Translations under genes and position numbers: made by a program
Notes under the pieces: model-generated
Databases searched by the model: none
Told to the model about the DNA's origin: nothing
Seen by the model: the letters and a program-made list of their open reading frames with translations, nothing else
From: DAOVGU01 sp030637775 [NCBI: bacterium]
GTDB taxonomy: Bacteria; Ratteibacteria; UBA8468
DNA: 12,779 nt
Direction of reading: 5' to 3'
Assembly: GCA_030637775.1 (NCBI GenBank)
Contig: DAOWFY010000056.1
Span: 1-12,779 of the forward strand
In this document: positions 1 to 7,540 of the stretch, piece after piece
Layout: every line of letters starts with the position of its first letter
Numbering within the stretch: the first letter of the stretch is position 1

Positions 1-1
1 A

Positions 2-2365
2 TACCGGGAACTTTTTCGGGATATTGAGTCCTCCGGTTTTGTTAAGGTGAGGGTGGATGGAAAAATTTATGATTTAGAGGAAAAAATCTCTTTAGCCAGA
101 TACAAAATGCACAGGATTGAGGTGATTATTGATGAATTTTCTCTTAATCCTGAGGATAGGTCGCGCCTGGCTGAATCTACTGAGATTGCTCTTAAGTTAG
201 GAAAAGGGTTAGTAATCGTTGGCCTAAATGGGAAAGATTCCCTCTATAGCGAGAATTATGCCTGTCCTCATTGTGAGAACCTCTCTTTCGAGGAATTAAC
301 CCCCCGCATGTTCTCCTTTAACAGTCCGTATGGTGCCTGTCCAATCTGCCGGGGCCTGGGATTTAAGATTGAGGTTGACCCTGATTTAGTGATTCCGGAT
401 AGGTCCAAAACCCTTTACGGAGGAGCAATTAAACCCTGGCATGAGGCCGGGGGCAGAGGGATATTTCTTCACTATCGCCGGAAGTTACGGAAGGTAGCCA
501 ACCATCTTGGCTATGACCTGGATACTCCGGTATCCGATTTTAGAAAGAAGGACATCGACATCATTCTTTACGGTTCGGGGGAACTCGGCGCACCTTCGGT
601 GCAGACCTGTAGGGGTCGGATTCATCCGACCCGCGGGCTTGATAAATCAAGCCCCTACTTCGAAGGGGTGATTCCCAACCTGGAGAGAAGAATGAGGGAG
701 ACCGAAAGTGAATTTCGCAGAGCCGAAATCCTAAAGTATATGAGAGAACTTCCCTGTCCCGCCTGTAAAGGAGGTAGACTCCGGCCGGAGTCCTTAGCCG
801 TTACCATCAATGGGAAGTCAATCCTGGAGATAACCAGAATGTCAATTACTCAGGCAATAGATTTCTTTACCCATTTAAAACTTGACGAACGAAGAGCTCT
901 CATCGCTTCTCAAATCTCAAAGGAGATAAAAAGTAGGCTAAGATTTATGGCCGAGGTGGGCCTTGACTACCTCACGCTCGATAGAATGAGCCATACCCTT
1001 TCCGGAGGGGAGGCGGAACGAACAAGATTGGCAACCCAGATTGGCTCCGGTTTAGTGGGAGTGCTTTATATCCTGGATGAGCCTACAATAGGGCTACATC
1101 AGCGGGACAACCGAATGTTACTTGGTACCTTAAAAAGATTGCGCGATCTCGGTAATACTGTAGTTGTCATTGAACATGACGAGACAACGATTAGAACTGC
1201 CGACCATCTTGTGGATCTGGGTCCCGGAGCAGGCCTTGCGGGAGGAAGGATTGTTGCTCAAGGAAGCCTCCAGAATATCCTTAAATGTAACTCCTCTCTT
1301 ACCGGTAAATATTTAAAGGGAAAATTAAAGATTAAGGTTCCTTCCCAGAGGAGAAAACCCAGAGAAGATAGATTTTTGCAGATCAAGGGGGCCGCAGAGT
1401 ATAACCTGAAAAATATTGACCTCAAGATTCCTTTAGGGCTTTTTATCTGTGTTACCGGAGTCTCCGGTTCGGGAAAAAGCACCCTTATCGATGAGGTACT
1501 GCGTAAGGGCTTAAATAAGATTCTTTATCACAGTAGAGAAAAGCCGGGAAAGCACAAGGCAATTGTTGGAGCAAATCAGATTGATAAGGTGGTGCTTGTG
1601 GATCAGTCGCCGATTGGCAGAACCCCCAGAAGCAATCCCGCCACCTATACCGGACTATTTTCTCCTGTGCGGGAACTCTTTAGCCGCCTTCCCGAATCAA
1701 AGGTGCGGGGTTATAAACCGGGACGATTTAGTTTTAATGTCAAGGATGGGAGATGCGGTGCCTGTCAGGGAGATGGGGTTACCAAGATTGAGATGCACTT
1801 TTTACCCGATATCGAGGTTCTCTGTGAGGTCTGCAAGGGGAAAAGATATAATCGGGAGACCCTGGAAATTCGCTTTAAGGGAAAGAATATTGCCGATGTG
1901 CTGGCGATGAAGATTGAAGAATCCTTGAAATTTTTTGAGAATATCCCGGCCCTCAGAAGGAAATTAAAGACCTTGAATGACGTTGGTCTGGGATATTTGG
2001 AGTTGGGTCAATCGGCCACTACCCTTTCCGGGGGAGAGGCCCAAAGGGTAAAATTATCGACCGAACTTTCCCGTAAAGGGACCGAGCGCACTCTTTACCT
2101 TCTTGATGAGCCGACCACCGGCTTACATTTTGCCGATATTGAAAAGTTGCTCAATGTCCTCAATCGATTAGTAGATAAAGGAAGCACCGTGATTGTCATT
2201 GAACATCAACTCGATGTAGTTAAGAATGCTGACTATATTATTGATTTAGGTCCCGAAGGAGGAGAGAAAGGAGGTGATGTTGTCGCTACCGGCACCCCTG
2301 AAGAGGTAGCATCCTGCCCCAATTCCTATACCGGCAAATACCTCAAGGAAATCCTGAATAAATAA
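2..2365 (+). CDS. uvrA: UvrABC excinuclease subunit A (5' end outside the window)
   Basis: UvrA is the damage-recognition ATPase of nucleotide excision repair; it loads UvrB on lesions. The frame is open to the left edge, and the residues before the GTG at 47 (ending GFVKVRVDG) already match UvrA, so the true start and the first Walker A lie upstream. Counting from the GTG: zinc-module cysteines CPHC (73-76) and CPIC (98-101), CPAC near 237, first ABC signature [12 protein letters not shown] with the Walker B segment [10 protein letters not shown], second Walker [10 protein letters not shown], second zinc module CGAC...CEVC, second signature [12 protein letters not shown] and [10 protein letters not shown]. 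The visible 788 residues fit a protein of about 940. Residues 181-204 are unlike any UvrA I know and coincide with a palindromic DNA repeat (separate entry). No partner gene is visible; the downstream neighbour converges on it. Confidence 0.97.
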   Translation, partial: YRELFRDIESSGFVKVRVDGKIYDLEEKISLARYKMHRIEVIIDEFSLNPEDRSRLAESTEIALKLGKGLVIVGLNGKDSLYSENYACPHCENLSFEELTPRMFSFNSPYGACPICRGLGFKIEVDPDLVIPDRSKTLYGGAIKPWHEAGGRGIFLHYRRKLRKVANHLGYDLDTPVSDFRKKDIDIILYGSGELGAPSVQTCRGRIHPTRGLDKSSPYFEGVIPNLERRMRETESEFRRAEILKYMRELPCPACKGGRLRPESLAVTINGKSILEITRMSITQAIDFFTHLKLDERRALIASQISKEIKSRLRFMAEVGLDYLTLDRMSHTLSGGEAERTRLATQIGSGLVGVLYILDEPTIGLHQRDNRMLLGTLKRLRDLGNTVVVIEHDETTIRTADHLVDLGPGAGLAGGRIVAQGSLQNILKCNSSLTGKYLKGKLKIKVPSQRRKPREDRFLQIKGAAEYNLKNIDLKIPLGLFICVTGVSGSGKSTLIDEVLRKGLNKILYHSREKPGKHKAIVGANQIDKVVLVDQSPIGRTPRSNPATYTGLFSPVRELFSRLPESKVRGYKPGRFSFNVKDGRCGACQGDGVTKIEMHFLPDIEVLCEVCKGKRYNRETLEIRFKGKNIADVLAMKIEESLKFFENIPALRRKLKTLNDVGLGYLELGQSATTLSGGEAQRVKLSTELSRKGTERTLYLLDEPTTGLHFADIEKLLNVLNRLVDKGSTVIVIEHQLDVVKNADYIIDLGPEGGEKGGDVVATGTPEEVASCPNSYTGKYLKEILNK
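588..658. repeat. Palindromic repeat element inside uvrA
   Basis: The core 609-658 has outer arms GTAGGGG (609-615) and CCCCTAC (652-658). Within it lie two perfect 9-bp hairpins: GGGTCGGAT/ATCCGACCC (613-621/624-632) and GGGCTTGAT/ATCAAGCCC (635-643/646-654). A small hairpin, GCACC-TTC-GGTGC (590-602), precedes it. The outer arms share bases with the inner stems, so the structures compete. The whole piece is read in frame with no stop, and it replaces the UvrA segment that normally precedes the FEGV motif. Similar GTAGGGG-type palindromes are common intergenic repeats in many bacteria; that family link is from memory. Confidence 0.75.
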
Positions 2366-2676
2366 CCGTCTTTGTCATTGCGAGCGAACAAAGTGAGCGT
2401 GGCAATCTCAACAATATTTACTGTAATGGCAGGACTTGCTCTACCAATCTAAAAAAACAGTGGAAATTGCGATACATCCTTGATACTCTTGCTTAATTAC
2501 TCGCCATTGTGTCGCAAGCCGAAGGAGAGCAATGGTGGTCATATCAACTTCCGAAGGAGAACTCCGACACAATTTCGCTTTTGCTGTTTTAGAATAGTTT
2601 TAGGTTTAGGTAGTTTAGAAGGTTATTTTAAGAATTGTTTCAGCTTTTGTATACCAAAGGCGAAATGAAGGGTTAA
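2366..2676. other. Convergent intergenic region
   Basis: This 311-base stretch lies between the ends of uvrA and the minus-strand operon. It contains the REP-like repeat at its left. To the right is a pair of inverted 9-mers, ATTGTGTCG (2506-2514) and CGACACAAT (2565-2573), enclosing two direct copies of CCGAAGGAGA (2519-2528, 2551-2560). A 62-codon frame from a TTG at 2480 has no ribosome site or recognisable motif and is not called. No rho-independent terminator with a T-run is clear. Confidence 0.5.
2374..2409. repeat. REP-like intergenic repeat
   Basis: The sequence begins GTCATTGCGAGCGA and ends GTGGCAATCTC, with imperfect complementary ends (ATTGC/GCAAT). It resembles the widespread GTCATTGCGAG...GCAATCTC extragenic palindromes. 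It starts 9 bases after the uvrA stop and could act as a transcript end or barrier between uvrA and the converging minus-strand operon. Confidence 0.6.
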
Positions 2677-3198
2677 TTAAAATCCTGTTTCTGCTCCTTC
2701 TTTAGCTTTCTGTTTTTGATAGGCTTTTTGTTGTTTGTAAATCTCCTTTGAAAGTATATGAAGTTTTCCTTCTTTTGAAACTTCATTATATTCCAATGAC
2801 ATTAGAGTTATTTTGCCACCCCAAACATAATATTCAATAAATTCATTATCTTGATAACCTCTCCCAAATTTCTCAAAAACAGCGTCTCTTAAACCGACCC
2901 AATTTACAGAACTTTTGGTAATAACCCATACATCACAAAACTTTCCTCTCCAAAAACCATATCCAATTCTTTTAAGTTTCGCTTCTCCGATATGTAGATC
3001 CTCACTCTTCCTGATGTATATTTTAATTCCCCCATAACTTGGATCAGTCCAAAAGTATTCCATATCTTTCAAGGTGGATATGTCTGTTCCCCACTTAATA
3101 CCTCTGAAACCGTCTGGTTCGTTCTGGAAGCCTTTAGCAAAACAAAAATTACTTAACAAAAGAATTCCAGCCAATCCAATTAAAAGAATTTTCTTCAT
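2677..3198 (-). CDS. Secreted protein of unknown function
   Basis: I do not recognise a named family. The 173-residue product starts with a clear signal peptide (K2-K3, hydrophobic 4-20, likely cleavage after A21 in NFCFA-KG), so it is probably periplasmic. The mature N-terminus has the segment GFRGIKWGTDIS (30-41), which I recall from uncharacterised secreted proteins of Gram-negative bacteria. The body is rich in aromatic residues and beta-like, and the last 25 residues are a charged Lys/Gln-rich helix. Its ATG overlaps the stop of the upstream membrane-protein gene by 4 nt (ATGA), with GGGGAAG as ribosome site inside that gene. It is therefore translationally coupled and is the last gene of the zinc-finger/HNH operon. 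Confidence 0.8.
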   Translation of the reverse strand: MKKILLIGLAGILLLSNFCFAKGFQNEPDGFRGIKWGTDISTLKDMEYFWTDPSYGGIKIYIRKSEDLHIGEAKLKRIGYGFWRGKFCDVWVITKSSVNWVGLRDAVFEKFGRGYQDNEFIEYYVWGGKITLMSLEYNEVSKEGKLHILSKEIYKQQKAYQKQKAKEGAETGF

Positions 3199-3719
3199 CT
3201 TCCCCTGCCAAATTTTTTCTTAAACCATCTGATTACCCTCTTTAGCACCGCTAATAAACTAGACCAGGGTATTACATTCTGAATTTTTCTAAGTATATTG
3301 ACATAATTTTCGGATAAGTTAGCACTGTGTTTGGACAAAAATATATGGATTGCTACCCAAAGAAGAGTGATTAACCAAAGGTAAAAGAATATGTTTCTCT
3401 GCTCTTTTAATCTTAATTCTCTCCTCTCCTCATCTATTATTCCAATCTCTGTTTTAGTATCTCCGTATATTCTCTCAACAGCAGTTTTAGCCTGTTCAAA
3501 ATTATATATTCGCCCCTGTGGTAGCGGTAGTATTGGGGGTAACAATGGACGAGGAGTTTTTATGTCAAAACTTAACCTGTTTACTTCATCAATCAAGCTT
3601 TCTAATTCTTCAGCTTCTGAACCAATAATGTTTCCGGGATGAGAAGGGTTATTCCATCTATTTCTTAAATCATTGGCACGCGATTGCAAACGCAAAAGTG
3701 TTTTTCTTATATCCTTCAT
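3195..3719 (-). CDS. Single-pass membrane protein of unknown function
   Basis: The family is not recognised. The 174-residue protein has a helical, charged N-terminal half (1-50), a proline-rich linker (55-68, PRPLLPPILPLPQG), a second charged helix (72-108) and one strong membrane segment (about 110-128, IFFYLWLITLLWVAIHIFL). The tail is basic (160-174) and includes an amphipathic stretch. The positive tail and the charged N-terminal domain leave orientation unclear. The start has a good ribosome site (AAGGAATGGG) and follows the HNH gene by 11 nt; the stop overlaps the next gene by 4 nt. It may be a membrane anchor or effector working with the nuclease upstream, but that is inferred only from position. 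Confidence 0.75.
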   Translation of the reverse strand: MKDIRKTLLRLQSRANDLRNRWNNPSHPGNIIGSEAEELESLIDEVNRLSFDIKTPRPLLPPILPLPQGRIYNFEQAKTAVERIYGDTKTEIGIIDEERRELRLKEQRNIFFYLWLITLLWVAIHIFLSKHSANLSENYVNILRKIQNVIPWSSLLAVLKRVIRWFKKKFGRGR

Positions 3720-3730
3720 TTTCCCATTCC

Positions 3731-4438
3731 TTATTCAATATTATCCCTTTTCTTTCTATTGCACTCTTCACAAAGAAGTTCAATATTCCTCACTGTATTG
3801 CTCCCTCCTCTAGATACGGGTATAATATGGTCATATTCAAGATTTTTTCTGCTTCCACATTTAGCACATTCCCCGCCATCTCTTCTCCATACGGCAATTC
3901 TCGCTGCTTCCGGGATAGATTCTCTCTTTGGGGTTTTCTCTACTTCTTGAGATAATTCAAAATTTCTTTTTAGTCGTTCAAACTTTTGTCTTTCCTTGTC
4001 TTCTAATTCCAACTCTTTTCTTTGTTTTTTAATATATCCATCCCCCCACTCTTTCAGTCTTTTAAATTCTTTACTTTTCTCAAGTTTCTTCAGTTTCTCT
4101 CCCCACACCTCCTTATCATTACTATTCGGATTTTCAAAGAGGTCACAAAAGGCTGCCCAATCTTCCGCTACTTCTCTCAACTCATCTGGTAGATCCTCTT
4201 CCTCGAATAGCTCCTCTGGTACCATCTCTTTTTCTATCTCTATTTTCTCCTCCTCAATCCACTCTTCCCCCTTCTTATACCATTCTCTCTCCCACTCTTC
4301 TGATGATAGTTGCTGAAAATCTAAGTATGAAAGAAAATTAAAGTGATTGAAGAATATCGGAAAGGAAAATATATGGACTCCCTTTTGTTCTTCCTTACTC
4401 ATCCCACTTACTTTTCTAAGTATTCTTTTTACACCCAT
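3731..4438 (-). CDS. HNH endonuclease domain protein with charged N-terminal region
   Basis: The C-terminal 60 residues are an HNH (beta-beta-alpha metal) nuclease domain. The zinc ligands are C191/C194 and C223/C226, the catalytic-type pair D203-H204 lies in LEYDHIIPVSRGG, the middle asparagine is N218, and the last position is N227 (CNRKK) rather than His, a common HNN variant. Residues 45-170 are very rich in Glu/Lys with likely long helices and match nothing I know; they may be a specificity or partner-binding region. The ATG overlaps the end of the zinc-finger gene by 10 nt. A start at M13 (MSKEEQKG) is an alternative. DNA cleavage is the expected activity; its target and role (defence, mobile element or homing) cannot be read from the sequence. 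Confidence 0.85.
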   Translation of the reverse strand: MGVKRILRKVSGMSKEEQKGVHIFSFPIFFNHFNFLSYLDFQQLSSEEWEREWYKKGEEWIEEEKIEIEKEMVPEELFEEEDLPDELREVAEDWAAFCDLFENPNSNDKEVWGEKLKKLEKSKEFKRLKEWGDGYIKKQRKELELEDKERQKFERLKRNFELSQEVEKTPKRESIPEAARIAVWRRDGGECAKCGSRKNLEYDHIIPVSRGGSNTVRNIELLCEECNRKKRDNIE

Positions 4439-4665
4439 CTTCTTTGCATCCTCTCCGTATCCAGAAACATCTCTTCCTGATACTCCCGGAACTTCACCGC
4501 GGTCTTATGGTCCTCTAGGTCTTCTTTCCGGAGAAATCTCTTGCCACACCAACTACACCTGTATTTACTGCCTGTGATGTTGGCAAGTTGATTCTCAGAT
4601 ATCTCGTCTACACCACTTTCTAGAATTATATCTGAATCTACAATTAAGTCGGTTACGTTGAACAT
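4429..4665 (-). CDS. Small protein with C2H2-like zinc-finger motif
   Basis: This is a 78-residue protein. Residues 36-58 resemble a classical C2H2 finger: C37-x2-C40, F44, L50 and H53 in the right spacing (CSWCGKRFLRKEDLEDH). However, the second histidine expected 3-5 residues after H53 is absent. The N-terminal 30 residues are acidic. The start has a strong ribosome site (AAAAGGAGAT at 4671-4680) 5 bases before the ATG, making this the first gene of the four-gene minus-strand operon. Possible roles are DNA binding, regulation of the operon or assisting the adjacent HNH protein; none is shown by the sequence. Confidence 0.75.
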   Translation of the reverse strand: MFNVTDLIVDSDIILESGVDEISENQLANITGSKYRCSWCGKRFLRKEDLEDHKTAVKFREYQEEMFLDTERMQRRWV

Positions 4666-4696
4666 TTGTTATCTCCTTTTTTGTTTACTTAATGTG

Positions 4697-4891
4697 TTAG
4701 CCATTGCCTGGATGAAAACCTATTCGCCTTTTGATAGCAACACCTTGTTCTGTGAAGGCATACGGCTTACGTCTCAAGCCCATCTTCTCAGAATTGGATA
4801 TCGCAATTTGCGATTTCCAATTTTCAAATTCCTCTTTTGTAAGCTGGAACATAAAATCTTCCGGCAAACGCTTTGCATGCCTCGAATTACC
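4697..4891 (-). pseudogene. ORF6N-domain (KilA-N-like) gene fragment
   Basis: About 64 sense codons follow the AbiEii-like stop directly and in the same frame. They contain the hallmark ORF6N-domain stretches [20 protein letters not shown] and [16 protein letters not shown]6N proteins are normally longer DNA-binding proteins linked to phages and mobile islands. Here the domain start is missing and the reading is lost just after EQGVA (continuing [11 protein letters not shown], then TAA). There is no start codon or ribosome site, so it is a remnant truncated at both ends. It also fills most of the gap upstream of the zinc-finger gene, so that operon's promoter must overlap it or lie at 4666-4700. 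Confidence 0.8.
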
Positions 4892-5752
4892 TCACCTTAA
4901 TAACTCCAAGAACTTACTTACATTTTTATAGGCATCAGCTATTTTTATCTGGTATTCTCGTCCATTGGTAATATTATAGAAGTTTGCTACCCAGGCCGGG
5001 CCGTTAGACCTTATATCTTTAAATGCCTCTCTGATATGTGACAGTCCTTCCTGCACAATCTCATTGTTCAGATACGGCTTGAACTCCCGGGCAACAGATA
5101 AAGGCCCATCTTTGTAATTTGCAATCATATAGTGGATATCATATGCATCCTTTTCCTTATATCTCCCGCCTAACGCAAAGGATTTCATTGCTAAACTGCT
5201 AACGATACCGGCCACCTTCCATTTACAAGATGTTTTACCGTTGCCCGGCAAAATATCTTTAACTTCAATGATTATAAAATACTCAAATGCAAGCTGACAG
5301 CCTTTAGTTTTTAGAGCCTGTAAATCCGGCTGAATTCTGCGGTGAACTGCCTCTCTCCTTTTGTCGTCAAGATGGGAAGTCAGAAAATCTATTTTTACAG
5401 TATACTCTTTATTATCATGAGGAGAAATCAATGTCCGCTCAAATCTAAATTCAAAGACATCTGCCAATTCATCCTGAACTGCCTGATAACCCCTTTCTTC
5501 TATCAAACCTATAATTGTCCCGTATTTCTTCTCGCTTATTGTGGGGTTAACAGCAATGTCAATATCAATTGAACCTACATGGTCAAAACCTTCCTTCTGG
5601 TATTTCTGCGATATAAAATATGGTGCCCACCCACCAATAAGAACTAAATCATCAAAATAGCTCCTTAAGATTACACCCAACTCTAAAATTACTGATTTTG
5701 AGGCTTTAACTACTCCGGAATCAAATTCATCCGCATTTCTAATCTTAGCCAT
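4892..5752 (-). CDS. AbiEii-like nucleotidyltransferase toxin (type IV toxin-antitoxin)
   Basis: This is a 286-residue nucleotidyltransferase-fold protein. It shows the GGW turn (40-42) followed by D63-x-D65 (SIDIDIAV), a later acidic strand D122 (VKIDFLTS), and the downstream signature AMKSFALGGRYKEKDAYDI with K190, R197, K201-D202 and D205. These match AbiEii/AbiGii-type toxins. AbiEii toxins inhibit growth by transferring nucleotides (known for related enzymes onto tRNA), and the pair can give abortive infection. The ATG follows the antitoxin stop with no gap (TAAATG), so the two are cotranscribed and probably translationally coupled. All catalytic residues appear intact. The stop runs straight into the ORF6N remnant, so the original C-terminus may have been changed by recombination, although the length is normal for the family. 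Confidence 0.85.
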   Translation of the reverse strand: MAKIRNADEFDSGVVKASKSVILELGVILRSYFDDLVLIGGWAPYFISQKYQKEGFDHVGSIDIDIAVNPTISEKKYGTIIGLIEERGYQAVQDELADVFEFRFERTLISPHDNKEYTVKIDFLTSHLDDKRREAVHRRIQPDLQALKTKGCQLAFEYFIIIEVKDILPGNGKTSCKWKVAGIVSSLAMKSFALGGRYKEKDAYDIHYMIANYKDGPLSVAREFKPYLNNEIVQEGLSHIREAFKDIRSNGPAWVANFYNITNGREYQIKIADAYKNVSKFLELLR

Positions 5753-6799
5753 TTAGTACTTTATCCTTTCTTTACGCAAAAACTCTGCTTGCTCCTTCCC
5801 TCTTGCGGGATATTGATTAAGGTCTAAGTAGAGTTGCGTATTGCAAATTACATCCTTGCCTTCGATAGTTTGCTTTCGATAAAATATTCCTTCATCATAA
5901 GGTTCAATGAGATGAACTGTACCTCCGAATTCAATCTCTTCTAATTCTAATCGCTGGACAATTCTTTTGAGGTCTCCCAGATAATAAAAATGGACATCGT
6001 TAAAACGCATAAAAGGGGCAACTAAAGAAGCTCCGGCATGCAGAGTAAAGCAGTAAGCAGTTCTGTTTCTTTTAAGTGTATTTGCTACTTTCTTCATCAA
6101 TTCCTGAGGGTTCTTTATAGATGAATAATAGGAATAAATAGACTCAGGAAAAATTCTATACTGTCTTGTCCAGTCATTTAGTAACTCAGTTGGACGGGAC
6201 AAATGAATTTGCTTCTTTTCATCGCGAACTATATAGCCTTGCTTAAGAAGTCTATCTATAACTTCATGAGTATATCCCAGGGCAACCTCAAATGTTTGAG
6301 ATAACTCGTTTATCCCCCATAATCTTTCTGGTTCTTCAAGCAATGCTCTAATAATCCTCGTTGCTTTAGGAGAGAACAGTTTTTTCAAGATGCTGCGGGT
6401 CCTCTTTATCTGTTCTTCGCCAATTTTTTCTATGTAGACCTCCTTTAAGCCCACATAACAATTTCCGACAAGATCTATATAGCCAATATTATTCTCTTTA
6501 CAGATGGAAGCACCTCTTTTAGAGATGAAATCTGAAACAAAGATAGGATAACTGTTTTTTATCACAGATGCTGCTTTAAGCAAAATAGGGATAGATTGAA
6601 GTATTTGCGAAGGGAAACCTCTAGATTTAACTTCAATGATAAGTTTTCTCTTTTTACCTGCCATCTCAACATCAATTACCATATCAGGAATTACCCCTTT
6701 AATCTTAGGTTGATGCACAATTTTTGTGATTTTAAAAGCAGGGATATCTTCCTTTATAAGAGTTGGCACCTTATCCAAGATTTGCTTTTCTGAAATCAT
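5753..6799 (-). CDS. AbiEi-like antitoxin/repressor with a restriction-endonuclease-like N-terminus
   Basis: This 348-residue protein is the partner of the nucleotidyltransferase. Residues 1-130 contain a PD-(D/E)xK-like pattern: P38-D39 (VIPDMVIDV), then E56-x-K58 (KLIIEVKSRG). A winged helix-turn-helix follows at about 143-205 (ATRIIRALLEEP...INELS...VIDRLLKQGYIV). The C-terminal part (245-345), with LHAGASLVAPF and LYLDLNQYPARGKEQAEFLR, is like AbiEi antitoxins. In type IV systems the antitoxin does not bind the toxin but opposes its action and represses its own promoter through the winged helix; palindromes suited to this lie just upstream. The ATG at 6799 has the ribosome site AAAAGGAAG. 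Whether the nuclease-like domain is active is unknown. Confidence 0.82.
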   Translation of the reverse strand: MISEKQILDKVPTLIKEDIPAFKITKIVHQPKIKGVIPDMVIDVEMAGKKRKLIIEVKSRGFPSQILQSIPILLKAASVIKNSYPIFVSDFISKRGASICKENNIGYIDLVGNCYVGLKEVYIEKIGEEQIKRTRSILKKLFSPKATRIIRALLEEPERLWGINELSQTFEVALGYTHEVIDRLLKQGYIVRDEKKQIHLSRPTELLNDWTRQYRIFPESIYSYYSSIKNPQELMKKVANTLKRNRTAYCFTLHAGASLVAPFMRFNDVHFYYLGDLKRIVQRLELEEIEFGGTVHLIEPYDEGIFYRKQTIEGKDVICNTQLYLDLNQYPARGKEQAEFLRKERIKY

Positions 6800-6818
6800 T
6801 TCAATCTTCCTTTTACTT

Positions 6819-6892
6819 TTTCGGTATTTACCGAAATATGCCTATTTACCGAAAGGTAACTATAAAGTATCACTTTACTCTTCCTTTGTCAA
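6819..6892 (-). promoter_or_regulatory. Promoter and palindromic operators of the AbiE pair
   Basis: On the minus strand there is a consensus -35 TTGACA (6887-6892), a 17-bp spacer and a weaker -10 TACTTT (6864-6869; GATACT at 6866-6871 is an alternative). Just downstream are two palindromes: TTACC-GAAA-GGTAA (6846-6859) and TTTCGGTA-TT-TACCGAAA (6819-6836). They share the exact 12-mer TATTTACCGAAA at 6825 and 6843, an 18-bp period that would place two repressor dimers on one DNA face (inference). Position over the start region fits autorepression, as known for AbiEi. Confidence 0.65.
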
Positions 6893-6940
6893 GGGCAAGA
6901 GAGTTGCTTTGAGCAAGAATAGTTGGTAAAATTAGGGGTA

Positions 6941-7507
6941 ATGGATTCCGATAGCGAGGTAATGCTTCGCGTTAAAAAAGGGGAAATAGCGGCCTTTAAT
7001 CAAATTTTAGAGAAGTATCAAAGACCAATCATTAACTTCATCTGCCGGTTTGTTGGTAGCAGAGAGGAAGCAGAGGAGATCGCCCAGGAGGTTTTCCTGA
7101 GAATTTATCTTGCGCGAGGCCGCTACCGACCGAAAGCAAAGTTTTCTACCTACATTTATCGGATTGCTAAGAACCTTTCCTTAAATTCCCTCAGGAAGAA
7201 AAGACCTCAAATTGTCTCCCTTGATAAACCTATCTCCGGAGAAGAGGGGGAAATAGAGAGGGAATTTCCCAATTCCCACCAGATTTCTCCCGCTGAAGCC
7301 TTAGAAAAAAAGGAAATTCAACTTTTAGTGAAGAAAGCGCTCGATTCTCTGCCGATTCCCCAGAAAACCGCGATAATCCTCAATAGATACAACGACCTTT
7401 CCTATGAGGAGATCGGCAAAATAATGAATCTCTCCCTTCCCGCAGTGAAATCCCTTTTGCATCGGGCAAAGGAAAACTTAAAAGAAAAGATTAGCGAAAC
7501 TTTTTAG
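6941..7507 (+). CDS. ECF-type RNA polymerase sigma factor
   Basis: This is a 188-residue sigma-70 family factor of the extracytoplasmic-function type. Region 2 spans about 20-89 (FNQILEKYQRPIINF...EEAEEIAQEVFLRIY...FSTYIYRIAKNLSLN) and region 4 about 128-182 (ALDSLPIPQKTAIILNRYNDLSYEEIG...AVKSLLHRAKENL). No region 3 lies between them, only an acidic linker. I chose ATG 6941 (MDSDSE) over an in-frame TTG at 6923 because family members begin near here and AGGGG lies just upstream, although its spacing is short. The next gene, 33 nt downstream, encodes its likely anti-sigma factor. A TTGCTT-17-TAAAAT promoter-like pair (6904-6932) would put transcription start almost on the ATG; it is uncertain. 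Confidence 0.92.
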   Translation: MDSDSEVMLRVKKGEIAAFNQILEKYQRPIINFICRFVGSREEAEEIAQEVFLRIYLARGRYRPKAKFSTYIYRIAKNLSLNSLRKKRPQIVSLDKPISGEEGEIEREFPNSHQISPAEALEKKEIQLLVKKALDSLPIPQKTAIILNRYNDLSYEEIGKIMNLSLPAVKSLLHRAKENLKEKISETF

Positions 7508-7540
7508 CGAAAAATGTGTTTATATAGATGAGAGGAAAAA

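Noticed and set aside
1258-1910. Frames on both strands inside uvrA
   Set aside because: Shadows of the well-supported UvrA coding frame.
2480-2668. 62-codon plus-strand frame from a TTG start
   Set aside because: No ribosome site or protein motif, and it overlaps the inverted-repeat structure; it looks like chance.
3684-4577. Several long plus-strand frames opposite the HNH operon
   Set aside because: Ser/Phe-rich shadow translations of Glu/Lys-rich minus-strand genes; no ribosome sites or motifs.
4792-4822. Near-perfect 31-bp palindrome centred on ATCGCAA-T-TTGCGAT, possible operator
   Set aside because: It is the normal coding sequence for the [11 protein letters not shown] stretch of the ORF6N remnant, so the symmetry is better explained as coding.
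6923-6940. TTG start adding six residues to the sigma factor
   Set aside because: No ribosome site in front of it, and ECF factors usually begin near the MDSDSE position.
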